Positions 10,410 to 18,349 of a stretch of DNA of 64,000 nt are shown piece by piece. This DNA comes from Sandarakinorhabdus sp. (GTDB lineage Bacteria > Pseudomonadota > Alphaproteobacteria > Sphingomonadales > Sphingomonadaceae), in NCBI GenBank assembly GCA_020692215.1, contig JAIMKW010000001.1:1056880-1120879 (forward strand). The letters run 5' to 3'. Both the position numbers and the translations under genes were made by a program. The notes beneath the pieces were generated by a model. That model was not told the origin of the DNA and made no database searches. It worked only from the letters and a program-made list of their open reading frames with translations. Each line of letters starts with the position of its first letter. Positions within the stretch are counted from its first letter, which is position 1.

Positions 10410-11860
10410 CCACCCTGATGCAATCGCTGGCAATCGGTGCGCCTGAAGTGGTGCTCGGCGTTGGTGCCATGGCGCTGCTGATGATTGGAGTCTTTCGTGG
10501 CGACAGTGCGTTGCGGGGCCTCAGCTGGGGTGCTGTCATCCTGTTCGGCCTCGTCGCGCTCAACATTGTCGACGATACGCCAGACCGGATGCTGGCCTGG
10601 AACAATCTCTATGTGGCTGATGCGCTTTCGGCGTATATGAAGGTGCTGATCCTGGTGGGGGCCGCCGCGTCTGTGCTGCTGGCTGTTCCCTATCTGGAAC
10701 GGGTGAAGGCAGACCGGTTCGAATATCCCGTGCTGATCGTGCTGTGCACACTGGGCATGTTCGTCATGGTGTCGGCCAACAACCTGATGTCGCTGTATAT
10801 CGGGCTCGAACTGATGAGCCTGAGCGCCTATGTGCTGGCGGCATTCCACCGTGATGACCAGCGGTCGACCGAGGCCGGCCTGAAATATTTCGTGCTGGGC
10901 GCCTTGTCTTCGGGCCTGCTGCTCTATGGCGTGAGCCTGGTGTATGGCTTTGTCGGTTCAACCGATTTTTCGGCTATCGCAGCTGGTCTTTCTGCCGGCC
11001 CCGACCGCAACATCGGGGCTCTTATTGGCCTTGTGTTCGTTGTGGCCGGGCTGGCTTTCAAAGTTTCCGCCGTGCCGTTTCACATGTGGACGCCTGATGT
11101 GTACGAGGGCGCGCCCACGCCCGTGGCGGCCTTTTTTGCGACGGCCCCCAAGATTGCAGCCATGGGACTGTTCCTGCGCGTCGCACTGGATGCCTTTTCG
11201 GGCATGGTGGCGGATTGGCGTCAGATCATCATTTTCATGTCAATCGCGTCAATGGTCCTGGGCGCAGTCGGTGCCATCGGGCAGACCAATATCAAGCGGC
11301 TGCTGGCCTATTCGTCGATCAACAACATCGGCTTCGTGCTGATCGGTCTTGCCGCCGCCAATGCAGCCGGGGCGTCGGCGGTGCTGCTTTATCTTGCCAT
11401 CTATCTTGTGATGACGCTGGGGGCTTTCCTGTGTGTGCTGGCGCTTTCCGATGCGGATGGATCAGCTGTTGAGACGCTGGACAATCTTGCCGGCCTTGGC
11501 ACCAGCCGGCCCTGGCTGGCAACCGCGCTCAGCATATTCATGCTGTCGCTTGCGGGTCTTCCGCCGCTGTTCGGGTTCATGGCCAAGCTCGCCGTCTTCA
11601 ATGCTGCCGTTGAAGCCAACCTCTGGCCGCTCGCCATCCTCGGCGTGCTCGCCAGCGTGATCGCAGCCTATTATTATCTGCGTGTCGTGAAGATCCTGTT
11701 CTTCGATCCGCCCGCTGATGTGGTGGTGGCGGGGCAGGGTGGATTGGCCATCAACAGCGCGATGATCGCGGCAGCCGCGATCTTCTGCTCGCCTGCTGGC
11801 TTCCTCCTGCTCGGCCCACTTGGCGCTGCAACGCGGCAGGCTGCAGGCAGCCTGTTCTGA
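10406..11860 (+). CDS. nuoN: NADH-quinone oxidoreductase subunit N (antiporter-like)
   Basis: NuoN (ND2) is the innermost antiporter-like subunit. The 484-residue protein has about fourteen helices and family motifs such as YIGLELMSLSAYVLAAF, VPFHMWTPDVYEGAPTPV and KRLLAYSSINNIGF. The start is GTG at 10406 in a GTGA overlap with nuoM. Its TGA overlaps a CTG codon that appears to start birA. The nuo run therefore continues directly into coenzyme and RNA genes, an order common in alphaproteobacteria. Confidence 0.96.
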   Translation: MTTLMQSLAIGAPEVVLGVGAMALLMIGVFRGDSALRGLSWGAVILFGLVALNIVDDTPDRMLAWNNLYVADALSAYMKVLILVGAAASVLLAVPYLERVKADRFEYPVLIVLCTLGMFVMVSANNLMSLYIGLELMSLSAYVLAAFHRDDQRSTEAGLKYFVLGALSSGLLLYGVSLVYGFVGSTDFSAIAAGLSAGPDRNIGALIGLVFVVAGLAFKVSAVPFHMWTPDVYEGAPTPVAAFFATAPKIAAMGLFLRVALDAFSGMVADWRQIIIFMSIASMVLGAVGAIGQTNIKRLLAYSSINNIGFVLIGLAAANAAGASAVLLYLAIYLVMTLGAFLCVLALSDADGSAVETLDNLAGLGTSRPWLATALSIFMLSLAGLPPLFGFMAKLAVFNAAVEANLWPLAILGVLASVIAAYYYLRVVKILFFDPPADVVVAGQGGLAINSAMIAAAAIFCSPAGFLLLGPLGAATRQAAGSLF

Positions 11861-12603
11861 TTCTGCATCTGCAGGAAGTCGGCTCGACCAGCGACTGGCT
11901 GCGCACCAATGCCCGGCAGTTCAGCGACGGCCAGTGGGTTCGCGCCGACAGGCAGACTGCTGGGCGCGGGCGGATGGGGCGCGTGTGGCAGATGCCTGCC
12001 GGAAATCTGGCAGCGAGTTGCCTTATCCGGCCACAGCCCGGCGAGGGGAATCTTGCGGAAATCGGGTTTGTGGCAGCCCTTGCCTTGCACGATGCGGTGG
12101 CCGGGCTTGTCAGCGAGGATCGGCTGCAGCTCAAATGGCCGAATGATCTGCTGCTGGACGGCGCAAAGCTTTCGGGCATCCTGCTCGAGCGGGAGGGGGA
12201 TGTTCTGGTGCTGGGGGTGGGCGTGAATCTGGCCGCTGCGCCCAGCCTGCCGGATCGCACAACGATTTCGCTGGCTGATATCGGGGTTGAAATTGCACCT
12301 GGCGATTTTCTGCAACGGTTGGCAGACGCCTTGATCGCCTGGCGTGCGCAATGGCGTGCCAGCGGCTTCGCCCCTGTCCGCGAGGCCTGGATGGCCCGTG
12401 CGCATCCTGCCGGGACTCCCTTGTGGATCGTGAATGGCGGCGAGCGCAAATCCGGCCGCTTCCGCACGCTTGCCGAGGATGGTGCGCTGCTTCTGGATGG
12501 GGATGATGGGCGCTTGCATGTGGTTCACGCAGGCGATGTGTGGCAGGCCGCTGCGCAGGGTTTGGCGCAAGCGGAGCCCGAAACCGCGAAGGGGGACAGC
12601 TGA
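11857..12603 (+). CDS. birA: biotin--[acetyl-CoA-carboxylase] ligase (monofunctional), apparent CTG start
   Basis: This enzyme activates biotin as biotinyl-AMP and attaches it to carrier proteins such as AccB. The frame encodes EVGSTSDWL, then the biotin/ATP loop GRGRMGRVW, then LKWPNDLLLDGAKLSGILLE, all BirA signatures. There is no N-terminal HTH, so it is not a repressor. The first ATG in frame is within GRGRM and would delete the EVGSTS region and half of the nucleotide loop. No ATG, GTG or TTG lies upstream. A CTG at 11857 overlaps the nuoN stop (CTGA) and gives a normal 248 residues. ATT at 11860 or CTG at 11863 are alternatives. It overlaps coaX by one base (TGATG). Confidence 0.9.
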   Translation: MILHLQEVGSTSDWLRTNARQFSDGQWVRADRQTAGRGRMGRVWQMPAGNLAASCLIRPQPGEGNLAEIGFVAALALHDAVAGLVSEDRLQLKWPNDLLLDGAKLSGILLEREGDVLVLGVGVNLAAAPSLPDRTTISLADIGVEIAPGDFLQRLADALIAWRAQWRASGFAPVREAWMARAHPAGTPLWIVNGGERKSGRFRTLAEDGALLLDGDDGRLHVVHAGDVWQAAAQGLAQAEPETAKGDS

Positions 12604-13394
12604 TGCTTCTCGCCATTGATGTGGGGAACACCAATATCGTCTTTGCCATCGTCGATGGCACGGACATCCGCTGGCGCTGGCGCATATCCACGCATAGCGA
12701 GCGCACGGCCGATGAATATGCCGTATGGCTGCACCAGCTGATGGAGATGGAGGGCGCCGACCGCTCCGAAATCGATGCCGTCATCATCGCAAATGTGGTT
12801 CCACAGACGCTGTTCAACCTGCGCGGCCTTGCCCGCAAATATGTGGGTGTCGAGCCGATGGTGGTGGGAGCGCCCGGCGTTGACTATGGCATGCCCATCA
12901 ACCTGCCCAACCCGGCCGAAGTGGGGGCAGACCGTATCGTGAATGCGGTTGCTGCCCATGCGAGCTGGCCTGGTGATCTTGTCATCATCGATTTCGGCAC
13001 GGCGACCACCTTCGATGTGGTGTCTGCTGAAGGTGGCTATGAGGGTGGAGCCATTGCGCCGGGTATCAATCTTTCGATGGACGCACTGTATCGGGCTGCC
13101 GCCCGCTTGCCGCGCATTGCGGTGGAGCCTCCGGCCGAAGGACTGGGTGTTATTGGCAAGGGCACCGTGCATGCCATGCAATCTGGCCTGTTCTGGGGTT
13201 ATGTCGGCATGATCGAAGGGCTGGTGCAGCGGATGCAGGCCGAAATCGGGCGGGATACGACCGTTATCGCGACGGGTGGCCTTGCCGCATTGTTCAGCCG
13301 CCACACAGACACTATCTCCCACGTAGACCCTGATCTGACGATCAAGGGTCTTTCGCGCATCCATGCGCAGAATGACAAAAGGCAAAAATCTTGA
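12603..13394 (+). CDS. coaX: type III pantothenate kinase
   Basis: CoaX phosphorylates pantothenate in the first step of coenzyme A synthesis. The 263-residue ASKHA-fold protein has the phosphate-1 motif LLAIDVGNTNIVFAIVDG at its start, GADRIVNAVAAH (about residue 104) and DFGTATTFDVV (about residue 127). It starts at ATG 12603 in a TGATG junction with birA. The stop overlaps the TTG start of rnj. birA-coaX-rnj downstream of nuoN is a familiar alphaproteobacterial cluster. Confidence 0.95.
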   Translation: MLLAIDVGNTNIVFAIVDGTDIRWRWRISTHSERTADEYAVWLHQLMEMEGADRSEIDAVIIANVVPQTLFNLRGLARKYVGVEPMVVGAPGVDYGMPINLPNPAEVGADRIVNAVAAHASWPGDLVIIDFGTATTFDVVSAEGGYEGGAIAPGINLSMDALYRAAARLPRIAVEPPAEGLGVIGKGTVHAMQSGLFWGYVGMIEGLVQRMQAEIGRDTTVIATGGLAALFSRHTDTISHVDPDLTIKGLSRIHAQNDKRQKS

Positions 13395-15046
13395 AACCAG
13401 GTGATGAGCTGATCTTCCTGCCGCTGGGCGGTTCAGGCGAGATCGGCATGAATGTGAATCTCTACGGGTGCCGCGGCAAGTGGATCATGTGCGATCTCGG
13501 CATGACGTTTGCCGACCCCTCGCTACCGGGTGTGGAACTGGTGCTGCCCGATCTCCAGTTTATCGAGGATCGGCGGGAGGACCTTCTGGGAATCCTGCTG
13601 ACGCATGGCCATGAAGACCATATCGGGGCCATCCCCTATCTCGCCGCAGAGCTTGGTGTGCCGCTCTATGCCACGCCTTTCACGGCAGGGCTGATTCGCC
13701 GCAAGCTGGACGAAGAGGGCCTGACGAAGGAGGTGAAGCTCCACGTCATTCCCATGGGTGGAGAGGTTACGCTGGGCGCCTTCCGGGCGAAGTGGGTGGC
13801 GCTTGCGCACTCCATTCCCGAAGGCAATGCGCTGGTCATCGACACCCCCTTCGGCCGGCTGTTCCACACCGGCGACTGGAAGCTGGACGACCGGCCGATC
13901 CTTGGTGATCCGGCCTCGGCTGCGGAGCTGACCGCCATAGGCGACAATGGCGGCAAGGGGACGCTGGCGCTGATCGGCGATTCGACCAATGTGTTCAACG
14001 CGCACCCCTCAGGCTCGGAAAGCGATGTGCTGGAGGAACTTCTGAAGATCGTGAAAGGTCGCAAGCGGGGCAGGGTGGTGGTGACCACCTTTGCATCGAA
14101 CGCAACCCGGCTGCACACGCTTGGTGAAGTTGCCAAGGCAACCGGCCGAAAGCTGGTGGTGGCCGGGCGATCGCTCGATCGCATCATCGAAGTGGCCAGA
14201 AGCACCGGCTACATGAAGGATTTTCCGCCGACGATCAGCTTTGATCAGGCGGCCAATGCGCGGCCGGAAAGCCTGTTGATCATCGTGACGGGAACGCAGG
14301 GCGAACCGCAGGCAGCGCTAGCCCGCATCGCCGATGGCAGCCACCCCTATGTGAAGCTGGAGCGCGGTGATCTCGTCATCTATTCCTCGACGCAGATTCC
14401 CGGCAATGAACTGGCGATCGGACGGGTGCAGAATGCGCTGGCTGCGCGCGGGATCGAGATCATCGGCAACAGGCAGGCTCCTGTGCATGTGTCGGGCCAC
14501 CCCGGCCAGCCAGAGCTGAAGGCGATGTATGGCTGGATCAGGCCAAAGATCTCCGTTCCGGTGCATGGCGAGCGGCGGCATATGGAAGAGCATGCGCGCC
14601 TCGCAAAGGCCTGGGGCGTGCCAGAGGCCGTGGTTCCGATGAACGGGACTGCCATCCGCCTTGCGCCGGGAAAAGCGCAGATCATCTCGCACGAGGCCGC
14701 CGGTCGCCTCGTGCTGGATGGCGATGTGATCCTGCCGGCCGATGGCGCCACCATCAACGCGCGCCGCAAGATGGCCCACAGCGGGCTGATGCTGGTGACG
14801 CTCGTCGTGGACAAGCGCGGCGGGTTGGCAGCTGCCGCCCGCGTGATCGCCAGAGGCGTGCCGGTGGAAGAGGAAGAGACGAAGTTCCTGGAGCGTTGCG
14901 CCGAGGCGGCTGAAACGGCCTTTGCAAAGGTGGGGCCGAAAGACATGCGCCGCCTGCAGGATGAAGTGAAGGTCGCAGTGCGGCGGGTTTCGCGCCAGTG
15001 GACGGGCAAGAAGCCGCCGACCGAAGTGCAGGTCATCTCGCTATGA
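13391..15046 (+). CDS. rnj: ribonuclease J
   Basis: RNase J is a metallo-beta-lactamase/beta-CASP nuclease with endo- and 5'-exonuclease activity in rRNA and mRNA processing. The 551-residue protein begins with LIFLPLGGSGEIGMN and has the zinc motif LTHGHEDHIGAIPYL (about residue 73), a second metal region around HTGDWKLDDRP, and GTQGEP in the beta-CASP domain. The start is TTG at 13391, in a TTGA overlap with the coaX stop, and it preserves the family N-terminus. A 28-bp gap leads to the next gene. Confidence 0.94.
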   Translation: MKPGDELIFLPLGGSGEIGMNVNLYGCRGKWIMCDLGMTFADPSLPGVELVLPDLQFIEDRREDLLGILLTHGHEDHIGAIPYLAAELGVPLYATPFTAGLIRRKLDEEGLTKEVKLHVIPMGGEVTLGAFRAKWVALAHSIPEGNALVIDTPFGRLFHTGDWKLDDRPILGDPASAAELTAIGDNGGKGTLALIGDSTNVFNAHPSGSESDVLEELLKIVKGRKRGRVVVTTFASNATRLHTLGEVAKATGRKLVVAGRSLDRIIEVARSTGYMKDFPPTISFDQAANARPESLLIIVTGTQGEPQAALARIADGSHPYVKLERGDLVIYSSTQIPGNELAIGRVQNALAARGIEIIGNRQAPVHVSGHPGQPELKAMYGWIRPKISVPVHGERRHMEEHARLAKAWGVPEAVVPMNGTAIRLAPGKAQIISHEAAGRLVLDGDVILPADGATINARRKMAHSGLMLVTLVVDKRGGLAAAARVIARGVPVEEEETKFLERCAEAAETAFAKVGPKDMRRLQDEVKVAVRRVSRQWTGKKPPTEVQVISL

Positions 15047-15074
15047 CAGGCGAGGTCGCGATGGAGGCCCGCTG

Positions 15075-15359
15075 ATGAGCTGGTATTCCCTTCTTGCCAT
15101 CTACTTCCTGTTCTGGGTGTTCACGCTGTTCCTGGTGCTGCCCTATGGCGTGAAGACGTCGGCAGAGGTTGGCGAAAAGGAGGTTCCCGGCCAGGCACCA
15201 AGCGCGCCGCACACCGTCTCCATGCCGCGCAAGCTGCTTTGGACGACCCTGGTATCGGGCCTGTTCTTCGGGCTGTTTGTGCTGAACTGGGAAATGGGCT
15301 GGATAACCCGGGCCCATCTGGAGGCCATCACGCCGTCGGTCGATCTCGCCGAAAGCTGA
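15075..15359 (+). CDS. DUF1467 family small membrane protein
   Basis: This 94-residue protein has two transmembrane helices, about residues 3-24 (YSLLAIYFLFWVFTLFLVL) and 52-73. The PYGVKTSAEVGE sequence after helix 1 is characteristic of DUF1467. The function is unknown. The gene closes the nuo-birA-coaX-rnj run. Its stop abuts the stop of a convergent gene (TGA|TCA) with no spacer, so no intrinsic terminator fits between them. Confidence 0.8.
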   Translation: MSWYSLLAIYFLFWVFTLFLVLPYGVKTSAEVGEKEVPGQAPSAPHTVSMPRKLLWTTLVSGLFFGLFVLNWEMGWITRAHLEAITPSVDLAES

Positions 15360-17438
15360 TCAGTCCGCGATAACCTCTGCGAGAGCCGCCGCCAGCCGGC
15401 CATGCTCCGAACCTTGCAACGCTGCTGCCAGAATTGGCACCGATGTCTCGAAGCGGGCAACCAGCGCCGCAAAGGCAGCGGCATATTCGCGGGCGGATCG
15501 CGCGAAATCCGGGTCTTCGGTGAACAGGGTTTTCAGCGCGCGCGCTTCGGACTTTTCGAGGAGGGAGAGCGTCCGCTTGTTGAAGAAGCTGCGCTCGCCC
15601 TTGCGCCATTGTGCCCAGTCGGCTTCGTCCATCGGTTTGCCCAGCGCAGACGCGATCGAGACCGATGCTGTTGCAAGCCGGTCTGTCAGCAGCGTGGATG
15701 CGGCCAGCAGATCCTGCTGCTGCGCCGTTTCGAACTGGCGCATGCGCGCAGCGCCGCTCTCGTCAAGAAGCTTCAGGCTCCCGGCCAGCGCCGCCATGCT
15801 GCCCGCGGTTCGCTGCGCTGCCGATGCGGCGGCTGCTTCGGCCTCGCGGGCGCGTTCTGCAATCGGTTCGGAAAAGCCCCGACGCATGGCCTCGTCGGCT
15901 GCCGCTGCAAGGCTGTCCCGCGCCTCGGCCAGCACGCCGTCCAGCATTTCGCGCATGGTGCCGGTTGCCTGGGTGGCGACTTCGCGAACCCGCGCCATGG
16001 CGTCTACCAGGCGGGTGGCAGCCGACAGCGAAGTGTCGCGGGTTTGCTCTTCCACCTCGCCGATCAACTGGCGGGCCTGGGTCAATTCTACCACCAGAGC
16101 CTGTCCGGCCGCTTCGATTGCGGTTCGCTGTGCGGCATAGGCTTCGCTAGCCGCATCGATCGCGGCGCGGCTGTCTGCGATAGGGTTTGCCAGTGTGGAG
16201 GCCTTGAAATGGGCATCATCGATCGCAGAAACGAGAGCCCGCAATTCGGCCGAAAGCGTCTCTGCAGCCTTGCCAGCCTCCACCGTGCGCGCCGGAAGGG
16301 TCTCACCCAGAACGTCGGCCGTCTGCAATGCGGTCTCTCGCAGAGCCTTTACAGCCCCGTCCAGATCCTGTGCCGCGCCTTGGGTTTCTTTCAGCGGCTG
16401 GGTCAGGCCCGCAAGATCAGAGCCGACTTCGCGGATACGGCTGGACAGCTTTTCCAATGCGTTGCGGCTGGTTTCGCTGCTGTGCTGCAGGCGGGCATCG
16501 AGGAGATGGAAGGATCGCTCGCCCGTTGCCGCCAATGATTCTGTCGTCGCCGATTGCGACTTCAGCCTTTCCTCGATTGCTGCAGCCTGGGTCGACAGCA
16601 GATCCAGCCGTTGCGCCAGCTGGTCGGACGAGGCCGATGCCATGGCTTCCAGCCGTGCATAAGCGTCGGAAAGCTGGGCGATCATCGTTTCGCCCTGACG
16701 ATTCAGGGTTTCCCGCTTGGCGATCAGGGTGTTTTCCAGGAATTCGTAGAGGGCATCGGCTTCCGAACGAACCGTCCGGATTCCGGCCTCGCTCTGGGTG
16801 CGCCCCGCAGTTGCCCGTGCTTCGAGAAGGGAAAGCGCTTCGGCCATCCCGGCTGCTGCCGCAGTCCCTTCTGCGTTGACGGATTGCAGCCCTGCTGCAA
16901 GCGCCAGCGCGGCGGCTTCCGCCCGGTCGGCCTGCGCGCGGGCTTCGCCGCCGGCATCCGCCAGCGCCTGGCGCAGCGCCTCGGCTTTTAATGCAGCTTC
17001 CGGCACGGCGGTTTCGAGCGCGCGGCTGGCCTCTAGAGCTGCGGTGGCTGCAGCGTTGATCTGGGTGACAAGAGACTGCGCTGTTCTCGACTGCGCCTCC
17101 AGCGAGGCGCCGGCCGTGGTCAAGCCTTCCAGCTCGCCGGCAAGCCCGGTTCGCAAGGCATCGATCCGCGCAACAATGCCTGTCAGCCGCGACTCGGCTT
17201 CCTCCACCGAGTCGGCCGCGCGGATCCCCGGAAGATGTTCGCGGTTGCCGAGTGCGGACGCCAGGGCGAACAGCGCCGCCACCGGAGCAAGCACGATGGC
17301 GAACAGCTGGATTGCGGCAAATGCCGTCTGCGGCCGTGATCCATCAAGGTGCATCGCCCAATAGGCGATGCCGATCCACGCCAGCGAAAGCAGGCTGACC
17401 ACAATGAACGACGGGCGAACATAGGTTTTTTCAGGCAT
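15360..17438 (-). CDS. large membrane-anchored coiled-coil protein, unknown function
   Basis: This is a 692-residue protein with two N-terminal transmembrane helices, about residues 10-28 (IVVSLLSLAWIGIAYWAMH) and 40-64. They are followed by more than 500 residues of Ala/Glu/Gln/Leu-rich helical heptads that resemble long coiled coils or apolipoprotein-like repeats. A short C-terminal helical domain contains SFFNKRTLSLLEKSEAR and LFTEDPDFARSAREYAAAF. There is no catalytic motif and no HAMP or MCP signalling hairpin. The ATG overlaps the end of the CDP-alcohol transferase by eight bases, so the two are co-transcribed. It could be an envelope scaffold linked to lipid head-group synthesis; that is inference. 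Confidence 0.72.
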   Translation of the reverse strand: MPEKTYVRPSFIVVSLLSLAWIGIAYWAMHLDGSRPQTAFAAIQLFAIVLAPVAALFALASALGNREHLPGIRAADSVEEAESRLTGIVARIDALRTGLAGELEGLTTAGASLEAQSRTAQSLVTQINAAATAALEASRALETAVPEAALKAEALRQALADAGGEARAQADRAEAAALALAAGLQSVNAEGTAAAAGMAEALSLLEARATAGRTQSEAGIRTVRSEADALYEFLENTLIAKRETLNRQGETMIAQLSDAYARLEAMASASSDQLAQRLDLLSTQAAAIEERLKSQSATTESLAATGERSFHLLDARLQHSSETSRNALEKLSSRIREVGSDLAGLTQPLKETQGAAQDLDGAVKALRETALQTADVLGETLPARTVEAGKAAETLSAELRALVSAIDDAHFKASTLANPIADSRAAIDAASEAYAAQRTAIEAAGQALVVELTQARQLIGEVEEQTRDTSLSAATRLVDAMARVREVATQATGTMREMLDGVLAEARDSLAAAADEAMRRGFSEPIAERAREAEAAAASAAQRTAGSMAALAGSLKLLDESGAARMRQFETAQQQDLLAASTLLTDRLATASVSIASALGKPMDEADWAQWRKGERSFFNKRTLSLLEKSEARALKTLFTEDPDFARSAREYAAAFAALVARFETSVPILAAALQGSEHGRLAAALAEVIAD

Positions 17439-18279
17439 TGCTTGTCAGTGTCCCCTCGTTCGCCGGCGCGCTGCATGCTGGCGGAACGCGCTCCGCCTGC
17501 CGCAGAGACCGGGCTGCGGCAAGGGCCAGCAGCGTCAGCATGATAATTTCCCATGCCCAGTAGAGCATCGGTTCGCCGGCCATGACAGCCAGCCATATGG
17601 CAAATGTGCGCCCATTGGCGCTGAGAGGCCCCATCAGCTTCAGCGTTCGCGCGGCCCGCGGCCGCCATGCAGCCAGCAGCCGCGCCCGTTCGGCTGACGA
17701 GGCCGCCTGCAGTTGCGCATCAAGGGGCCGGGCTCGATTGCCCAGAAGGGCTTCGCCCCGGTTGTACAATCGTTCGGCAAAGCCGCCGGCGGCCGGGCGC
17801 ACCACAGGTTCGAATTGCCCTGCTGTCCGGCGGATGTAGGTTGCCCGTTCGCCTTCGTAGAATTGCGACTGGAGCGCATGAGCAAGGCCAGACGCAACGG
17901 CGAGGCCAAGGGCAAGCCAGGGGCGATCATGGCTGAAGGCCAGCGCCAGATTGACCGTCACGAAGGTGGAATAATCCGCAACCCCATCGAGCAGGCGCCC
18001 GAAATCGCTGCTCTTGCCGGTGGCTCTGGCCAGCTTGCCGTCCAACCCGTCCATCACATGCCATCCCAGCATCAGGACAAGGCCCAGGGTTGCAAACCGC
18101 CAGTCCGCCCAGTTCAGATAGGCAAGGCCGGCAAGCAGGCCGAACCCTAGCCCGGCCATGGTGATGCTGTTGGGGTGAAGCCCCATGCGAATCGCCCACG
18201 GAAGCATGGCCACAGCGAGGCGATGGATGCCATAGCGGTTGGAAAAGGGCTCGATTTCTATGGGGCGCGCGTTGTCCAT
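17431..18279 (-). CDS. CDP-alcohol phosphatidyltransferase family protein
   Basis: This 282-residue polytopic enzyme has the intact CDP-alcohol transferase motif, seen as DGLDGKLAR (about residue 80) followed by FGRLLDGVADY. It should move a phospho-alcohol group from a CDP-activated donor to an alcohol acceptor, or the reverse pairing, at the cytoplasmic membrane. The exact substrate cannot be read from sequence. The ATG at 18279 (MDNARPIEIEPF) was chosen because upstream in-frame sequence overlaps the divergent gene. The 70-bp divergent spacer to the fused transferase and the inositol genes suggests a shared role. Confidence 0.85.
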   Translation of the reverse strand: MDNARPIEIEPFSNRYGIHRLAVAMLPWAIRMGLHPNSITMAGLGFGLLAGLAYLNWADWRFATLGLVLMLGWHVMDGLDGKLARATGKSSDFGRLLDGVADYSTFVTVNLALAFSHDRPWLALGLAVASGLAHALQSQFYEGERATYIRRTAGQFEPVVRPAAGGFAERLYNRGEALLGNRARPLDAQLQAASSAERARLLAAWRPRAARTLKLMGPLSANGRTFAIWLAVMAGEPMLYWAWEIIMLTLLALAAARSLRQAERVPPACSAPANEGTLTSNA

Positions 18280-18349
18280 AAGCGCTTTATACCCTGCTGT
18301 TTTGCTGTCGGGCTGGCAAGCGGGGCAATGCGTCGTTAAGGACGCTAGC

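Noticed and set aside
11974..12603. ATG 11974 as the birA start
   Set aside because: It would delete the EVGSTS segment and most of the GRGRMGR loop needed for biotinyl-AMP formation.
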